DNA from: Caldifarciminota bacterium
GTDB taxonomy: Bacteria > Hydrothermota > Hydrothermia > B15-G9 > WFZT01
DNA: 7,012 bases
Reading direction: 5' to 3'
Assembly (NCBI GenBank): GCA_026986655.1
Contig: JALSOD010000285.1
Span: 1-7,012, forward strand
Made by a program: the position numbers and the translations under genes. Shown piece after piece: positions 1 to 5,922 of the stretch. Position 1 is the stretch's first letter. Each line of letters starts with the position of its first letter. Below the pieces are notes generated by a model, which was not told the DNA's origin, made no database searches, and saw only the letters and a program-made list of their open reading frames with translations.

Positions 1-230
1 CCGGTCACGAGGGGAAGTTTGCAGTAATAGCCAAGATAGAAGGAGGCGGACTATCCGGTCAGGCCGGAGCCCTGAGACATGCCATAGCAAAAGCCCTGTT
101 TCAGTACGATGAAACATTGAAGCCCGTTCTTAAAAAGTATGGAATGCTTTCCAGGGATCCAAGAGAAAAGGAGAGAATGAAATATGGAAAGAGCAAGAGA
201 AGAAAATCTCCACAATACTCCAAACGTTGA
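1..230 (+). CDS. rpsI: 30S ribosomal protein S9, 3' part (5' end outside window)
   Basis: The last 75 codons of S9 are read with codons beginning at base 3 and ending at TGA 228-230. S9 is a small-subunit protein whose basic C-terminal tail reaches towards the P-site tRNA. The protein shows the family's GGGLSGQAGALRHAIAKAL block, followed by a Tyr-Asp pair, the LSRDPREKERMKYG segment and the basic tail ending in Ser-Lys-Arg, which is the usual S9 terminus. The start lies upstream of the window, so total length is unknown. The final 47 nt are shared with the beginning of rpsB in another frame, and the rpsB ribosome-binding site lies inside this gene. The gene is probably part of the same operon as rpsB; rplM is its usual upstream partner in bacteria, but that region is not visible. 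Confidence 0.97.
   Translation, partial: GHEGKFAVIAKIEGGGLSGQAGALRHAIAKALFQYDETLKPVLKKYGMLSRDPREKERMKYGKSKRRKSPQYSKR
168..173 (+). promoter_or_regulatory. Ribosome-binding site for rpsB, inside rpsI
   Basis: AAGGAG (168-173) lies 10 nt before ATG 184. It supports starting rpsB inside the rpsI coding region. The only other usable in-frame start, GTG 322, has its purine-rich stretch immediately adjacent with no spacer, so it is a worse candidate. Confidence 0.7.
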
Positions 231-1107
231 TGCTTCTCAGGAAGAAGAGAAGAAAACGGCTGCTGAGACTCAAGAGACTCCAGAAACTGACGTAAAACAA
301 GAGACAGAGGTTAAAGAAGAGGTGAAGGCAAAGGCTGAGACCAATGAGGAAGCAACAACACCCTCAGGAGCACCTTCTATAAATGTTGATATCAAGGCCC
401 TTCTTGAAGCTGGAGTTCATTTCGGACACAAGCGTAGAAGATGGAATCCAAAGATGAGGCAGTACATTTTTACAGAGAGACAGGGAATCCACATCATCGA
501 TCTCCGTAAAACCCTGGAGATGCTTGAAAAAGCATACAACAAGGTAAGAGAAGTTGCAGCTAACGACGGTAAAATTCTCTTCGTTTGCACAAAGAAACAG
601 GGTAAGGACGTAGTGCGTGAAGAAGCGGAGAGGTGTGGAGCCTTTTACATTGTAGAAAGATGGCTTGGTGGACTTCTTACGAATTTTGAGACTATAAAGA
701 CGAGAATCGAGAGGATGAAGGATCTGGAAAGGATGATGGATGACGGTAGGATTGAGCAGTATCCGAAAAAAGAACGTGTTAAGCTTGAAAAAGAACTCGA
801 GAAACTGAGAAAAGTACTTGGTGGAATAAAAGACATGGATACCCTCCCTGATCTGATTTACATTGTTGACATTGTTACAGAAGACATCGCAGTTAAAGAA
901 GCGAGGAAGCTGGGAATTCCTATCGTTGCTCTTGTGGATACAAATGGTGATCCTGACCTCATCGATTATCCAATTCCAGGAAACGATGATGCTATAAGGT
1001 CCATTAAGCTTATCACCAAAACAATTGCTGATGCAGTGATTGAAGGTAAACAGGGCAAAGACTTTCTTGTGAAAGAAAAAGAATTTGAGGAAAAGGAGGC
1101 TGTTTAA
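184..1107 (+). CDS. rpsB: 30S ribosomal protein S2 with long acidic N-terminal extension
   Basis: S2 binds the small subunit near the head-body junction and is needed for recruitment of S1. The canonical body begins at about residue 66. It contains LLEAGVHFGH (73-82), then RRWNPKM, the IFTERQGIHIIDLRKT block, the RWLGGLLTNF segment, the coiled middle region and the DTNGDPDLIDYPIPGNDDA C-terminal signature. At 307 aa it is longer than most S2 proteins because of about 64 extra N-terminal residues. These are rich in Glu, Lys, Thr and Ala, contain ET-x repeats, and carry a net charge near -10. ATG 184 was chosen for its good Shine-Dalgarno. It causes a 47-nt overlap with rpsI. GTG 322 (residue 47) is the only alternative and would still leave about 18 extra residues. 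tsf follows after 2 nt. Confidence 0.96.
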   Translation: MERAREENLHNTPNVDASQEEEKKTAAETQETPETDVKQETEVKEEVKAKAETNEEATTPSGAPSINVDIKALLEAGVHFGHKRRRWNPKMRQYIFTERQGIHIIDLRKTLEMLEKAYNKVREVAANDGKILFVCTKKQGKDVVREEAERCGAFYIVERWLGGLLTNFETIKTRIERMKDLERMMDDGRIEQYPKKERVKLEKELEKLRKVLGGIKDMDTLPDLIYIVDIVTEDIAVKEARKLGIPIVALVDTNGDPDLIDYPIPGNDDAIRSIKLITKTIADAVIEGKQGKDFLVKEKEFEEKEAV

Positions 1108-1109
1108 AA

Positions 1110-1706
1110 ATGGCAATTGACGCTAAGCTTGTTAAAGAATTAAGAGAAATTACTGGCGCCGGATTCATGGATTGTAAAAAGGCACTGGAAAAAACCGGCG
1201 GCGATATTGAAAAGGCAATTGAAGAGCTTAAGAAGATGGGGGCTGCCAAGGCGGAGAAGAGAATCTCCAAAGAGGCAAAAGAGGGAATAGTTGAGGCATA
1301 CATTCATCCAGGATCAAAGCTTGGTGTGTTGGTTGAGGTCAATTGTGAAACCGACTTTGTGGCGCGTACCGACGAATTCAAGCAGCTTGCCCATGATATT
1401 GCCATGCAGATCGCAGCGGCTGCTCCAATAGCAGTCAGAAGGGAGGATATTCCCCAGGAAATAATAGAAAAAGAGAAGGAAATTTACCGTGCACAGCTTG
1501 AAAAACAGAACAAGCCCCCACATGTAATCGAGAAAATTATTGAAGGGAAACTTGAGAAATTTTATCAGGAAGTTGTTCTATACGAGCAGCCTTTTATTAA
1601 AGACCCATCCAAAACCATCGATGAGCTTATAAAAGAGTATATAGGAAAGATAGGGGAAAACATTAAAGTTCGCAGATTTGCGAGGTTCAGGGTTGGAGAA
1701 GAGTGA
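1110..1706 (+). CDS. tsf: Elongation factor Ts (short form)
   Basis: EF-Ts is the guanine-nucleotide exchange factor that recycles EF-Tu-GDP in the cytoplasm. The N-terminal UBA-like domain (about 1-50) has the signature LREITGAGFMDCKKAL. The core follows, with NCETDFVAR: the TDFV motif at 81-84 is the element that contacts the EF-Tu nucleotide site. At 198 aa it is the short type known from Thermus and Thermotoga, with a single core subdomain, rather than the roughly 280-aa E. coli type. From family knowledge, the Thermus protein acts as a dimer, so dimerisation here is an inference. The start ATG has AAAGGAGG (1092-1099) 10 nt upstream, inside the end of rpsB. Its 3' end overlaps pyrH by 14 nt if pyrH starts at 1693. 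Confidence 0.97.
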   Translation: MAIDAKLVKELREITGAGFMDCKKALEKTGGDIEKAIEELKKMGAAKAEKRISKEAKEGIVEAYIHPGSKLGVLVEVNCETDFVARTDEFKQLAHDIAMQIAAAAPIAVRREDIPQEIIEKEKEIYRAQLEKQNKPPHVIEKIIEGKLEKFYQEVVLYEQPFIKDPSKTIDELIKEYIGKIGENIKVRRFARFRVGEE

Positions 1707-2415
1707 CCCATTATACAGAAGAATTCTTTTAAAAATTTCGGGAGAAATTTTATCGGGAAGGGAGGGGGGCTCATTTTCTCCAGACATTCTTGAATATATA
1801 GTTCAGGAGATCGAAAAGGTTCACAAAATCGGCGTTGAAGTTGCTGTTGTTGTAGGTGGGGGAAATATTATCCGTGGAGTGAACAGTGAGAGGATGGGAC
1901 TCGACCGCATCTCAGCAGATTTCATGGGGATGCTTGGGACCATCATAAATTCGATTGCATTGAAAAGTGTTTTTAAAAAACACAATATCAGTGCTGAGAT
2001 CTTTTCTGCAATACCAGTAGGCGCTATTGTTAACCCTCATGATGCCCACAGGGCCGTTGAAACCATGGAGAATGGCAAAGTTGTAATTTTCTCCGGGGGG
2101 ACAGGTAACCCGTACTTTTCCACAGATTCATCTGCTGCCCTGAGGGCGATTGAAATAAAAGCTGACGTCCTTTTGAAAGGGACAAAAGTCGATGGTGTGT
2201 ATACAGCAGATCCTGTAAAAAATCCTGATGCAAAAAAGTTTGATGAACTCACCTATGATGAAATGGTTATTCAGAATTTGAAGGTAATGGACATGACAGC
2301 GGCTACTCTTTGCAGGGATAATGGGATGAAAGTCATTGTTTTTAACCTTCTACAAGAGGATTCAGTCTATAGAGTCGTTTCAGGTGAACGTATTGGAACC
2401 CTTATAAAGGGCTGA
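1693..2415 (+). CDS. pyrH: UMP kinase (uridylate kinase)
   Basis: PyrH phosphorylates UMP to UDP with ATP, feeding pyrimidine nucleotide pools. It belongs to the hexameric amino-acid-kinase fold of bacteria, distinct from eukaryotic UMP/CMP kinases. Visible motifs are LLKISGE (12-18), VVVGGGNI (about 52-59), ADFMGMLGT, FSGGTGNPYFSTDS, KGTKVDGVYTADP and a C-terminal ERIGTLI, all matching the family in order. I prefer the TTG at 1693, which gives 240 aa, because GAGG (1682-1685) sits 7 nt before it and the N-terminus then matches usual family length. An upstream in-frame TTG at 1678 would add five residues and lacks a clear ribosome-binding site. The gene overlaps tsf, suggesting translational coupling. 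A small CCCTT-ATA-AAGGG hairpin lies at its 3' end, without a T run. Confidence 0.96.
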   Translation: MEKSDPLYRRILLKISGEILSGREGGSFSPDILEYIVQEIEKVHKIGVEVAVVVGGGNIIRGVNSERMGLDRISADFMGMLGTIINSIALKSVFKKHNISAEIFSAIPVGAIVNPHDAHRAVETMENGKVVIFSGGTGNPYFSTDSSAALRAIEIKADVLLKGTKVDGVYTADPVKNPDAKKFDELTYDEMVIQNLKVMDMTAATLCRDNGMKVIVFNLLQEDSVYRVVSGERIGTLIKG

Positions 2416-2460
2416 AACACTGGATAATTCGGGCAAAAACCTCGATTTTTAAAAACAAAA

Positions 2461-2465
2461 GGAGG
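2461..2465 (+). promoter_or_regulatory. Strong ribosome-binding site for frr
   Basis: GGAGG, within a longer AAAAGGAGGAG run, lies 8 nt before the frr ATG. This gives frr its own strong translation initiation after the 58-nt gap that follows pyrH. The gap (2416-2473) otherwise shows no clear promoter or terminator. Confidence 0.75.
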
Positions 2466-2473
2466 AGAATACT

Positions 2474-3037
2474 ATGGCTGATTTGAACGATGTTTATAAA
2501 GACATCGAGACAAGGATGAAAAAGAGTGTTGAAAGCTTCAAAGTTGAAATTGCGAGGATAAGAACCGGAAGGGCGAGTCCTGCGATATTCGAAGGAATAA
2601 AAGTTGAATATTACGGCACACAGGTTCCCATTAATCAGGTGGCAAGTATAGTGGCTCCAGAGGCACGACTTATTGTTATCCAGCCATGGGATAAAACAGC
2701 GATTGGAGAAATTGAAAAAGCCATCAGAAAATCCGGCCTTGGTCTCAATCCCCAGAGTGACGGGAACATCATAAGAGTAGTTATTCCTCCTTTGTCCGAA
2801 GAGAGAAGACAGGACCTCATAAAACTTGTAAGAAAACTCGCTGAAGAAGCAAGGGTTGCTATTAGAAATATCAGGCGCGATGGAATTGATAAGGTTAAAA
2901 ATATGGAAAAAAACAAGGAGATATCCGAAGACGATAAGAAAAAGGCGGAAGAGAAAATTCAAAAAATTACCGATGAGCATATAGAGGAAGTGAACAAGAT
3001 ACTCAAGGCCAAGGAGAAGGAGATATTAGAAGAATAA
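2474..3037 (+). CDS. frr: Ribosome recycling factor
   Basis: RRF acts with EF-G to split post-termination ribosomes into subunits. The 187-aa product matches the usual length of about 185 aa. It shows the family's two-domain pattern: an N-terminal helix containing RTGRASP (30-36), a beta-rich domain II with VEYYGTQVPINQVASI and IQPWDK, and then the long C-terminal helices with EEARVAIRNIRRDG and a KNKEISEDD turn. Conserved Arg residues of the RNA-binding face are present. The ATG has a strong Shine-Dalgarno. The TAA stop abuts the ATG of uppS with no intervening base, so the two are probably translationally coupled. The order pyrH-frr-uppS-cdsA is widely conserved in bacteria. Confidence 0.98.
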   Translation: MADLNDVYKDIETRMKKSVESFKVEIARIRTGRASPAIFEGIKVEYYGTQVPINQVASIVAPEARLIVIQPWDKTAIGEIEKAIRKSGLGLNPQSDGNIIRVVIPPLSEERRQDLIKLVRKLAEEARVAIRNIRRDGIDKVKNMEKNKEISEDDKKKAEEKIQKITDEHIEEVNKILKAKEKEILEE

Positions 3038-3748
3038 ATGAAAATTCCGCGTCACGTAGCGATTATAATGGACGGCAACGGCCGGTGGGCGAAGCAGAGA
3101 GGTCTTCCAAGAATTTTTGGACATCGAGCGGGAATAGAATCTGTACGTGATGTCGTTCGTACGTGTTCTGAAATTGGAGTTGAATATTTAACATTGTACA
3201 CGTTTTCGAGCGAGAACTGGCGTCGTCCTCCGGACGAGGTTAAATATCTGATGTCCATGCTCAAGAGGATGCTCAGAAGAGAAGTTGAAGACCTTAATCG
3301 CAGAAATGTGAGAATTCGAGCAATTGGCAGAATTAACCAGTTACCTGAAGATGTAAGAAAAGAACTGGACAGGGCAATTGAGAAAACAAAGAGTAACACC
3401 GGGTTGAAACTCTATCTTGCGCTATCCTACGGTGGAAGAGCGGAAATTATTGATGCTTTTAAAAAGGCGTATTCTCTTATCAGGGATGGAAAAATAACTA
3501 TTGAAGAACTCGATGAGGAGAGTTTTTCCCAATTTCTTTACGACCCTGAGCTCCCTGATCCTGATTTACTGATAAGAACAAGCGGTGAGATGAGAATATC
3601 TAACTTCCTTTTATGGCAAATTGCTTACACTGAAATATACATAACCCCCACTCTCTGGCCGGACTTTAGAAAAGATGAACTTCTCAAAGCCATAGAAGAT
3701 TTCAGTCATAGAGAAAGAAGATTCGGAGGCGTGACTTCCATTGACTGA
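3038..3748 (+). CDS. uppS: Undecaprenyl diphosphate synthase (cis-prenyltransferase)
   Basis: UppS condenses isopentenyl diphosphate units onto farnesyl diphosphate in cis. The product is undecaprenyl diphosphate, the precursor of the lipid carrier for peptidoglycan and other glycans. The 236-aa sequence shows IIMDGNGRWAK (9-19) with the catalytic-type Asp12, His29 in the FGHRAG segment, FSSENWRRP (56-64), and the C-terminal block from Arg180 (RTSGEMRISNFLLWQ) to the Mg-associated Glu199. These correspond to known E. coli active-site positions. The product chain length cannot be read from sequence alone; C55 is assumed from family and context. The ATG directly follows the frr stop with only a weak AGAAG upstream. 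The last 8 nt overlap cdsA. Confidence 0.97.
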   Translation: MKIPRHVAIIMDGNGRWAKQRGLPRIFGHRAGIESVRDVVRTCSEIGVEYLTLYTFSSENWRRPPDEVKYLMSMLKRMLRREVEDLNRRNVRIRAIGRINQLPEDVRKELDRAIEKTKSNTGLKLYLALSYGGRAEIIDAFKKAYSLIRDGKITIEELDEESFSQFLYDPELPDPDLLIRTSGEMRISNFLLWQIAYTEIYITPTLWPDFRKDELLKAIEDFSHRERRFGGVTSID

Positions 3749-4532
3749 GTTGAAAAAGAGAGTTATAACTGGAGCTATCCTTATTCCACTGGTCCTTGGT
3801 TCACTGATCCTCGGTAGCTACTATTTCCTTGCCTTTATCGTACTTTTCCTGATCGGTGGAATCTATGAGTTTGTCAATATCCGGACAATCCGCTTCTCTC
3901 TTATGTTTCCCCTTGCTTTTGTCCTTCTCATTTTCCTGTTCTGGGTTTTTGTATTTCGGCAAATTTCCCTTTTTTATGCCCTTATCTTTGCAGTCTTTGT
4001 TCCGTGGATAATTTATCCATTTTACTACGTTCGAGGGGTTGGTGTGGGGGTATATTTTTCCGTGGTACTTGAAGCCATTCTGTTATCTGTGGCTGGATAT
4101 ACTATTTACCTCACCAGAGAGTACGGATTCTGGGTGTCTCTATACTTCTTCGTAACAATCTGGTACTTTGACTCGGCTTGCTACTTTGTCGGTAAAAAGT
4201 ATGGCAAAAGAAAACTTGCACAGCTTGTCAGTCCAAGAAAAACATGGGAAGGCTTTATTGGCGGGCTCATTTCGCTTATACCCTACGTAGTTATTGTTAA
4301 ACTGACTGGACTGCCCGGTTTAAGTGACTGGAAATTTCTATTCATCAGTGCCTATATAATTTCGATAATCGGTCAGCAAGGAGATCTTGCCGAATCTGCG
4401 TTGAAAAGAGAGGCTGGACTTAAAGATTCCTCAAATATTTTTCCTGGACATGGAGGTGTACTTGATCGGACGGATAGCCTCGTGGCAGCTGCCCCATTTT
4501 ATTTACTCATGATACACTGGCTATGGAAATAA
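3741..4532 (+). CDS. cdsA: Phosphatidate cytidylyltransferase (CDP-diglyceride synthase)
   Basis: CdsA makes CDP-diacylglycerol from phosphatidic acid and CTP in the inner membrane, the branch point for bacterial phospholipids. The 263-aa protein has about eight hydrophobic segments. It carries the segment WYFDSACYFVGKKYGK with KTWEGFIGG, and the complete CdsA signature running from SALKREAGLKDSSN into IFPGHGGVLDRTD near the C-terminus, with the catalytic Asp/His/Arg residues intact. The start is TTG 3741, 11 nt after GGAGG (3725-3729), overlapping uppS by 8 nt. A second in-frame TTG at 3750 would remove three residues. The 3' end overlaps the next gene by 10 nt. Pairing with uppS is typical, but dxr and rseP, often found next, are absent here. 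Confidence 0.96.
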   Translation: MTELKKRVITGAILIPLVLGSLILGSYYFLAFIVLFLIGGIYEFVNIRTIRFSLMFPLAFVLLIFLFWVFVFRQISLFYALIFAVFVPWIIYPFYYVRGVGVGVYFSVVLEAILLSVAGYTIYLTREYGFWVSLYFFVTIWYFDSACYFVGKKYGKRKLAQLVSPRKTWEGFIGGLISLIPYVVIVKLTGLPGLSDWKFLFISAYIISIIGQQGDLAESALKREAGLKDSSNIFPGHGGVLDRTDSLVAAAPFYLLMIHWLWK

Positions 4533-4807
4533 AGGATTTGCAAAAGGTCATAAAGGAAACTTACTTTGAGAAAGATTCCAGAAGAGGTCTGGAAGGTACT
4601 TTTCGGTGGTTTGTTGAAGAAGTTGGTGAACTTGCAAAGGCCTTGAGGAAAGGAGATACAGAGAATCTTTATGAGGAGTTTTCAGATGTACTTGCATGGC
4701 TCTTCTCCCTTGCTAACCTTGCAGGTGTAGATATGGAGAAAGCCGCTGAAAGGTACGCAAAGGGTTGCCCGAAATGTGGCAATATACCGTGTACATGTGA
4801 TGAATGA
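4523..4807 (+). CDS. MazG-like nucleotide pyrophosphohydrolase with four-cysteine tail
   Basis: This small all-alpha protein (94 aa) belongs to the MazG/dUTPase-like NTP pyrophosphohydrolase group, which hydrolyses nucleoside triphosphates to monophosphate and pyrophosphate. The metal-binding pattern is visible as EEVGE (32-36, Glu32, Glu33, Glu36) followed by EEFSD (51-55, Glu52 and Asp55). A helical segment LAWLFSLANLAGVD comes next. The last 13 residues hold C82-x2-C85-x4-C90-x-C92, which could bind zinc or another metal. The substrate cannot be read from the sequence; housekeeping removal of non-canonical NTPs is an inference from the family. The ATG overlaps the cdsA end by 10 nt and has no recognisable Shine-Dalgarno, so translation probably depends on coupling to cdsA. 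Its 3' end overlaps the next gene by 8 nt. Confidence 0.88.
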   Translation: MEIKDLQKVIKETYFEKDSRRGLEGTFRWFVEEVGELAKALRKGDTENLYEEFSDVLAWLFSLANLAGVDMEKAAERYAKGCPKCGNIPCTCDE

Positions 4808-5810
4808 ATTTCAGCAAAAACTTCGTGAGAACAGGAAGAAAATCGTCAGAGGATTGAGACTTTCTTTCCTCTTATTCACAGCTGTTTCTGTTGCTGTAAT
4901 TGCTTTTACATTTTCGCACCGCACCATAAAGGCATTAGCCAATTTTAATCCAGAGTTTTTAATTGTGGCTTTTTTACTATGGGGACTATATGTGGTATTT
5001 GATGGAATTAGACTGATATTCCTTGCAAGGGCAATAGGCAGAAGGATTGGATTGATAACTTCAATTGGCTCGATTTACACTGGTTCTTTTCTTGCAGCAG
5101 TGACCCCATTTCAAATATCAGGTCTCCCTCTGCAGCTCTGGATACTAAATTCCAACGACGGGGTTACTGTGGGTGAGGGATTATCTCTTCTTATGATGAG
5201 AGGAATTCTGATGGATTTGACGATAATTGCTCTTTTCCCTCTGGCTTTGAAGAGTGCCAGTGGTGTAAGCACATCCACGATGAAAGTAATTATCGGATAC
5301 ATAATTTTAATTCTGGGTATAGTTACACTCGTATATCTGTTTGCCACTCTGAAACCTACCCTAATTGAGAAAGTTATTCCGAGGAGATTTGGTGCGTTGA
5401 GGGCAAAGGTACGGGAGGAAGCTTTCAATTTGAGCAACAGTATGAAGCTTTACTTCCGCCATCCAAAGAAAAAATACATCGTCCTTGCTATAACCACGAG
5501 CTTTCTTTCTGTTACGTCGAGGTCAGCAATTGTGCCGGCATTACTTGCAGGCCTCGGACTGAAATTTAAGCTCTACAAAGTATTATTCCTTGAAGTTTTA
5601 CTTCAGGGTTCACTCGTATTTACACCGACTCCAGGAGGCTCGGGGGTGGCTGAGGCCGCCGGTGCTGCAGTATTCTTGACAGTTTGTCCTAAATATCTGG
5701 TTGGTATTCTCGTCGTCCTCTGGAGATTCTTCACTACTTATATGAATGCATTGACAGGTGGAATTTACTTTTTAAAATTTCTCTCCCAACAGAAGGTCAA
5801 GATCGACTAA
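4800..5810 (+). CDS. Flippase-like integral membrane protein (YbhN / LPG-synthase TM-domain family)
   Basis: This 336-aa polytopic membrane protein resembles the transmembrane domain of lysylphosphatidylglycerol synthases, the YbhN/AglD-like flippase-like group. A basic N-terminus is followed by about seven or eight hydrophobic segments. Two family-type motifs are seen: FLAAVTPFQISGLPLQL around residues 97-113 and FTPTPGGSGVAEAAGAA around 274-290. The C-terminal GNAT-like catalytic domain of MprF is missing, so it should not be called an LPG synthase. Its substrate is unknown; handling of a polyprenyl or glycerolipid is a guess from the family and the uppS/cdsA neighbourhood. I chose ATG 4800, which gives an 8-nt overlap. 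GTG 4776 (eight more residues, with AAAGGG upstream) is a real alternative. It is the last gene of the operon. Confidence 0.88.
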   Translation: MNEFQQKLRENRKKIVRGLRLSFLLFTAVSVAVIAFTFSHRTIKALANFNPEFLIVAFLLWGLYVVFDGIRLIFLARAIGRRIGLITSIGSIYTGSFLAAVTPFQISGLPLQLWILNSNDGVTVGEGLSLLMMRGILMDLTIIALFPLALKSASGVSTSTMKVIIGYIILILGIVTLVYLFATLKPTLIEKVIPRRFGALRAKVREEAFNLSNSMKLYFRHPKKKYIVLAITTSFLSVTSRSAIVPALLAGLGLKFKLYKVLFLEVLLQGSLVFTPTPGGSGVAEAAGAAVFLTVCPKYLVGILVVLWRFFTTYMNALTGGIYFLKFLSQQKVKID

Positions 5811-5867
5811 TTATCACGAAAAGCGTATTGTTTAAAGATGCGATGACGTGCCCATTATTGGAAATTT

Positions 5868-5882
5868 TGAGACTGAATCTCA
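5868..5882 (+). promoter_or_regulatory. Candidate Fur box (iron-responsive operator)
   Basis: The 15-mer TGAGACTGAATCTCA is palindromic except for one base pair. It matches the 7-1-7 Fur pattern TGAGAAT-N-ATTCTCA at 12 of 14 specified positions. It ends 3 bp before the predicted -35 element of feoA, where a bound repressor would block RNA polymerase. Fe(II)-loaded Fur repression of feoAB is well known in other bacteria; its use here is inferred. Another metal regulator such as a DtxR-type protein could use a similar palindrome. Confidence 0.6.
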
Positions 5883-5885
5883 ATA

Positions 5886-5914
5886 TTGACATACCATCAG
5901 AATAAGGCTATCAT
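5886..5914 (+). promoter_or_regulatory. Sigma-70-type promoter of feoAB
   Basis: The -35 element TTGACA (5886-5891) is a perfect match to consensus. The -10 element TATCAT (5909-5914) matches TATAAT at 5 of 6 positions, and the spacer is the ideal 17 nt. Transcription would start near 5920-5922, immediately before the feoA ATG at 5923. The site lies in the only sizeable gap of the window (5811-5922). It marks the change from the housekeeping operon to the iron operon. Confidence 0.72.
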
Positions 5915-5922
5915 AAACATTC

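Noticed and set aside
364..1116. Long open frame of 250 codons on the minus strand opposite rpsB
   Set aside because: It lies wholly antisense to the unambiguous S2 gene, its product is Phe/Ser/Asn-rich with no recognisable domain, and it is explained by the codon bias of rpsB.
2399..2411. CCCTT-ATA-AAGGG hairpin at the 3' end of pyrH as a terminator
   Set aside because: The stem is only 5 bp with a 3-nt loop, lies partly in coding sequence, and has no U run directly after it. The next gene, frr, needs transcription to continue.
2435..2450. AAAAA-loop-TTTTT inverted repeat in the pyrH-frr gap
   Set aside because: This is pure A/T pairing with a six-base loop, too weak and too common in A/T-rich spacers to call a regulatory site.
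2402..2980. 192-codon minus-strand open frame opposite frr
   Set aside because: It is antisense to a complete, well-conserved frr. The product is Phe/Ile/Asn-rich without family motifs, so it is a shadow frame.
4800..5810. Calling the membrane protein a lysylphosphatidylglycerol synthase (MprF)
   Set aside because: Only the membrane domain is present. The C-terminal tRNA-dependent transferase domain of MprF is missing, so only the flippase-like family name is supported.
5811..5867. Intrinsic terminator after the flippase-like gene
   Set aside because: Only 3-bp stems are visible and there is no stem followed by a T run, so termination here would have to be Rho-dependent or read-through.
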